Made by a program: the position numbers and the translations under genes. 36,137 bases of DNA from Candidatus Zipacnadia bacterium (lineage in GTDB: Bacteria; Armatimonadota; Zipacnadia; Zipacnadales; UBA5352), in assembly GCA_029820945.1 (NCBI GenBank), contig JALGUJ010000039.1, positions 1 through 36,137 on the forward strand. Reading direction: 5' to 3'. Positions 34,855 to 36,137 of the stretch are shown in pieces. Under the pieces are notes generated by a model. That model did no database searches. It had not been told where the DNA came from and was given only the letters and a program-made list of their open reading frames with translations. Each line of letters begins with the position of its first letter. Position 1 is the first letter of the stretch.

Positions 34855-36102
34855 ATGCCAACCATCCGGATAGTCGATGTGACGAACCGCGACGGGGAGC
34901 AGACGGCGCGGATCGTGCTCTCGAAGCTGCAGAAGACGATCACCAACATCCTGCTCGACGAGATGGGCGTCTTCGGCTCCGAGCTGGGATTCCCGCTGAG
35001 CCCGCACGAGCGGGACTACATCAACGCCAATGTGGAGCTCACCCATACGGAGAACGACGACGGCGAGCCCGTTATCCAGCGGCTCCGTCTCGAGGGCTGG
35101 TCTCGGGCGCTCGCGTCCGATGTCGAGTATGCGATGACGCATACGGATCTGACCCACCTGAATCTGTCCATCTCCACTTCGCGGCAGATGCTGGAGTGGA
35201 AGTTCCAGGGCAAGTTCAGCCAGGATGACATCATCAACATGATGACCGATGCGGTGCGCGCGGCCCTGGAGGGCGGCTGCACCTCCGTCGGCATCAACGC
35301 CGAGGACGCCTCCCGCACCGACATGCAGTTCCTCAAGGACTTCGGACTGGCGGGCAAGGAGGCCGGCGCGGAGATCCTGCGCTACTGCGACACCCTCGGC
35401 TACGACGATCCCTTCACCATCGCCGAACGCATGGGCCGGCTGGCCAGCGAGGTCGGGATGGCGCTGGAGACGCACTGCCACAACGACCTCGGACTGGCCG
35501 TCGCGAACTCGGTCGCAGGCGCCGTCGCGACCTGTGAGGCCGGCCAGGACGCCTACATCAACACCACGGTCAACGGCGTGGGCGAGCGCGCGGGCAACGC
35601 CGACCTGGTCTCCTGCGTCCTGGCGCTCAAGCACTCCTCCGGCCTCTCCGAGAAGGGCTATCTGGACCCGCGGATCGACACCACCAAGGCCTACCGGCTG
35701 GCGCGCTATGTGGCCAACGCCTTCGACCTGCCGATCCCGATCAACCAGGTCGGCGTGGGCGCGAACGCCTTCGCCCACGAGTCGGGCATCCACGCCGACG
35801 GGGCGCTCAAGGACCGCCACAACTACGAGCTCTACGCCTTCGAGGACCTCGGGCGCGGCCATGATGAGCTGACCAAGACCGGCCGCGAGATCCTCACCGG
35901 CCAGCACGGCGGCACCTCCGGCCTGGAGTACGTCTACAGCCACATGGACCTCGCGTTCCGCGACCGCGAGCACGCCCAGGAGATCCTCACGCTCGTGCAG
36001 TACGCGAACCTGGCGAACCAGCACCCGCTGACCGAGGAGGAGTTGCGCTTCATCTACCACCACCCGGAGATCGCCCGCAGGCTCCTGACGCTCACCCCAT
36101 AG
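34855..36102 (+). CDS. DRE-TIM metallolyase: homocitrate / Re-citrate synthase-like
   Basis: A 415-aa enzyme of the isopropylmalate/homocitrate/citramalate/Re-citrate synthase family, condensing acetyl-CoA with a 2-oxoacid. The active-site motif is V-D-V-T-N-R12-D13-G-E15-Q rather than the usual D-T-T-L-R-D-G-E. The metal-binding H-C-H-N-D-L-G-L and the N-G-x-G-E-R-A-G-N motif are intact, and the H-E-S-G-I-H-A-D-G lid motif of homocitrate synthases follows. It lacks the long leucine-binding regulatory domain of LeuA (usual total above 500 aa). ATG at 34855 has GGGAG 9-10 nt upstream. Substrate assignment (oxaloacetate, 2-oxoglutarate or 2-oxoisovalerate) cannot be made from sequence alone. 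Confidence 0.8.
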   Translation: MPTIRIVDVTNRDGEQTARIVLSKLQKTITNILLDEMGVFGSELGFPLSPHERDYINANVELTHTENDDGEPVIQRLRLEGWSRALASDVEYAMTHTDLTHLNLSISTSRQMLEWKFQGKFSQDDIINMMTDAVRAALEGGCTSVGINAEDASRTDMQFLKDFGLAGKEAGAEILRYCDTLGYDDPFTIAERMGRLASEVGMALETHCHNDLGLAVANSVAGAVATCEAGQDAYINTTVNGVGERAGNADLVSCVLALKHSSGLSEKGYLDPRIDTTKAYRLARYVANAFDLPIPINQVGVGANAFAHESGIHADGALKDRHNYELYAFEDLGRGHDELTKTGREILTGQHGGTSGLEYVYSHMDLAFRDREHAQEILTLVQYANLANQHPLTEEELRFIYHHPEIARRLLTLTP

Positions 36103-36137
36103 CCCCGAATCGGCGAGCGATCGAGCGCCCCTCCGCC

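Overview
The window is very GC-rich, densely coded and has no mobile element, phage gene or CRISPR array. Four pseudopilins share an N-terminus reading [18 protein letters not shown] followed by [10 protein letters not shown] and end in an H-X9-DG motif. This, together with many large secreted carbohydrate-active-like proteins and a ferredoxin-linked 2-oxoacid oxidoreductase, points to an uncultured bacterium of the Armatimonadota or a nearby lineage (inference from protein style only). An anaerobic or microaerophilic lifestyle is suggested by the Por operon and the Re-citrate/homocitrate-synthase-like enzyme.

Layout. 1-4.7 kb holds a partial sugar-isomerase-like gene, a kelch propeller, an aldo/keto reductase and a QueG-like Fe-S protein. 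4.7-7.8 kb (minus) is a four-gene porGDAB operon. 7.9-12.5 kb (minus) is a housekeeping block, read in transcription order as tRNA-Ser(GCT), Arg(CCG), Arg(GCG), Arg(CCT), Ser(CGA), Ser(GGA), the SRP RNA (ffs), dnaX, ybaB/ebfC and recR. A sigma70-type promoter lies in front of the first tRNA.

12.9-33.5 kb is the accessory part. A 211-bp divergent region at 23256-23466 separates two directional clusters. On the minus strand are a GH123-like multidomain protein, a GH42-like protein, an SDR, an alpha/alpha-barrel-like protein and a pseudopilin. On the plus strand are three pseudopilins in tandem, a LarB-like protein, a sulfatase, a secreted CBM/TIM-barrel-like protein, a cytoplasmic helical-barrel-like protein and a secreted GH39-like protein. 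A medium-chain dehydrogenase faces this cluster. Together they look like a glycan (probably sulfated) processing locus: secreted hydrolase-like proteins and a sulfatase, plus intracellular oxidoreductases and barrels, closely interleaved with pseudopilin genes. Two of the hydrolase-like proteins have lost or altered residues normally needed for catalysis, and the sulfatase seems to lack a canonical start codon.

34.7-36.1 kb carries a promoter, a roughly 130-nt leader with two hairpins, and a DRE-TIM metallolyase (homocitrate/isopropylmalate/Re-citrate synthase group).

All family assignments come from reading motifs by eye; no database search was run.
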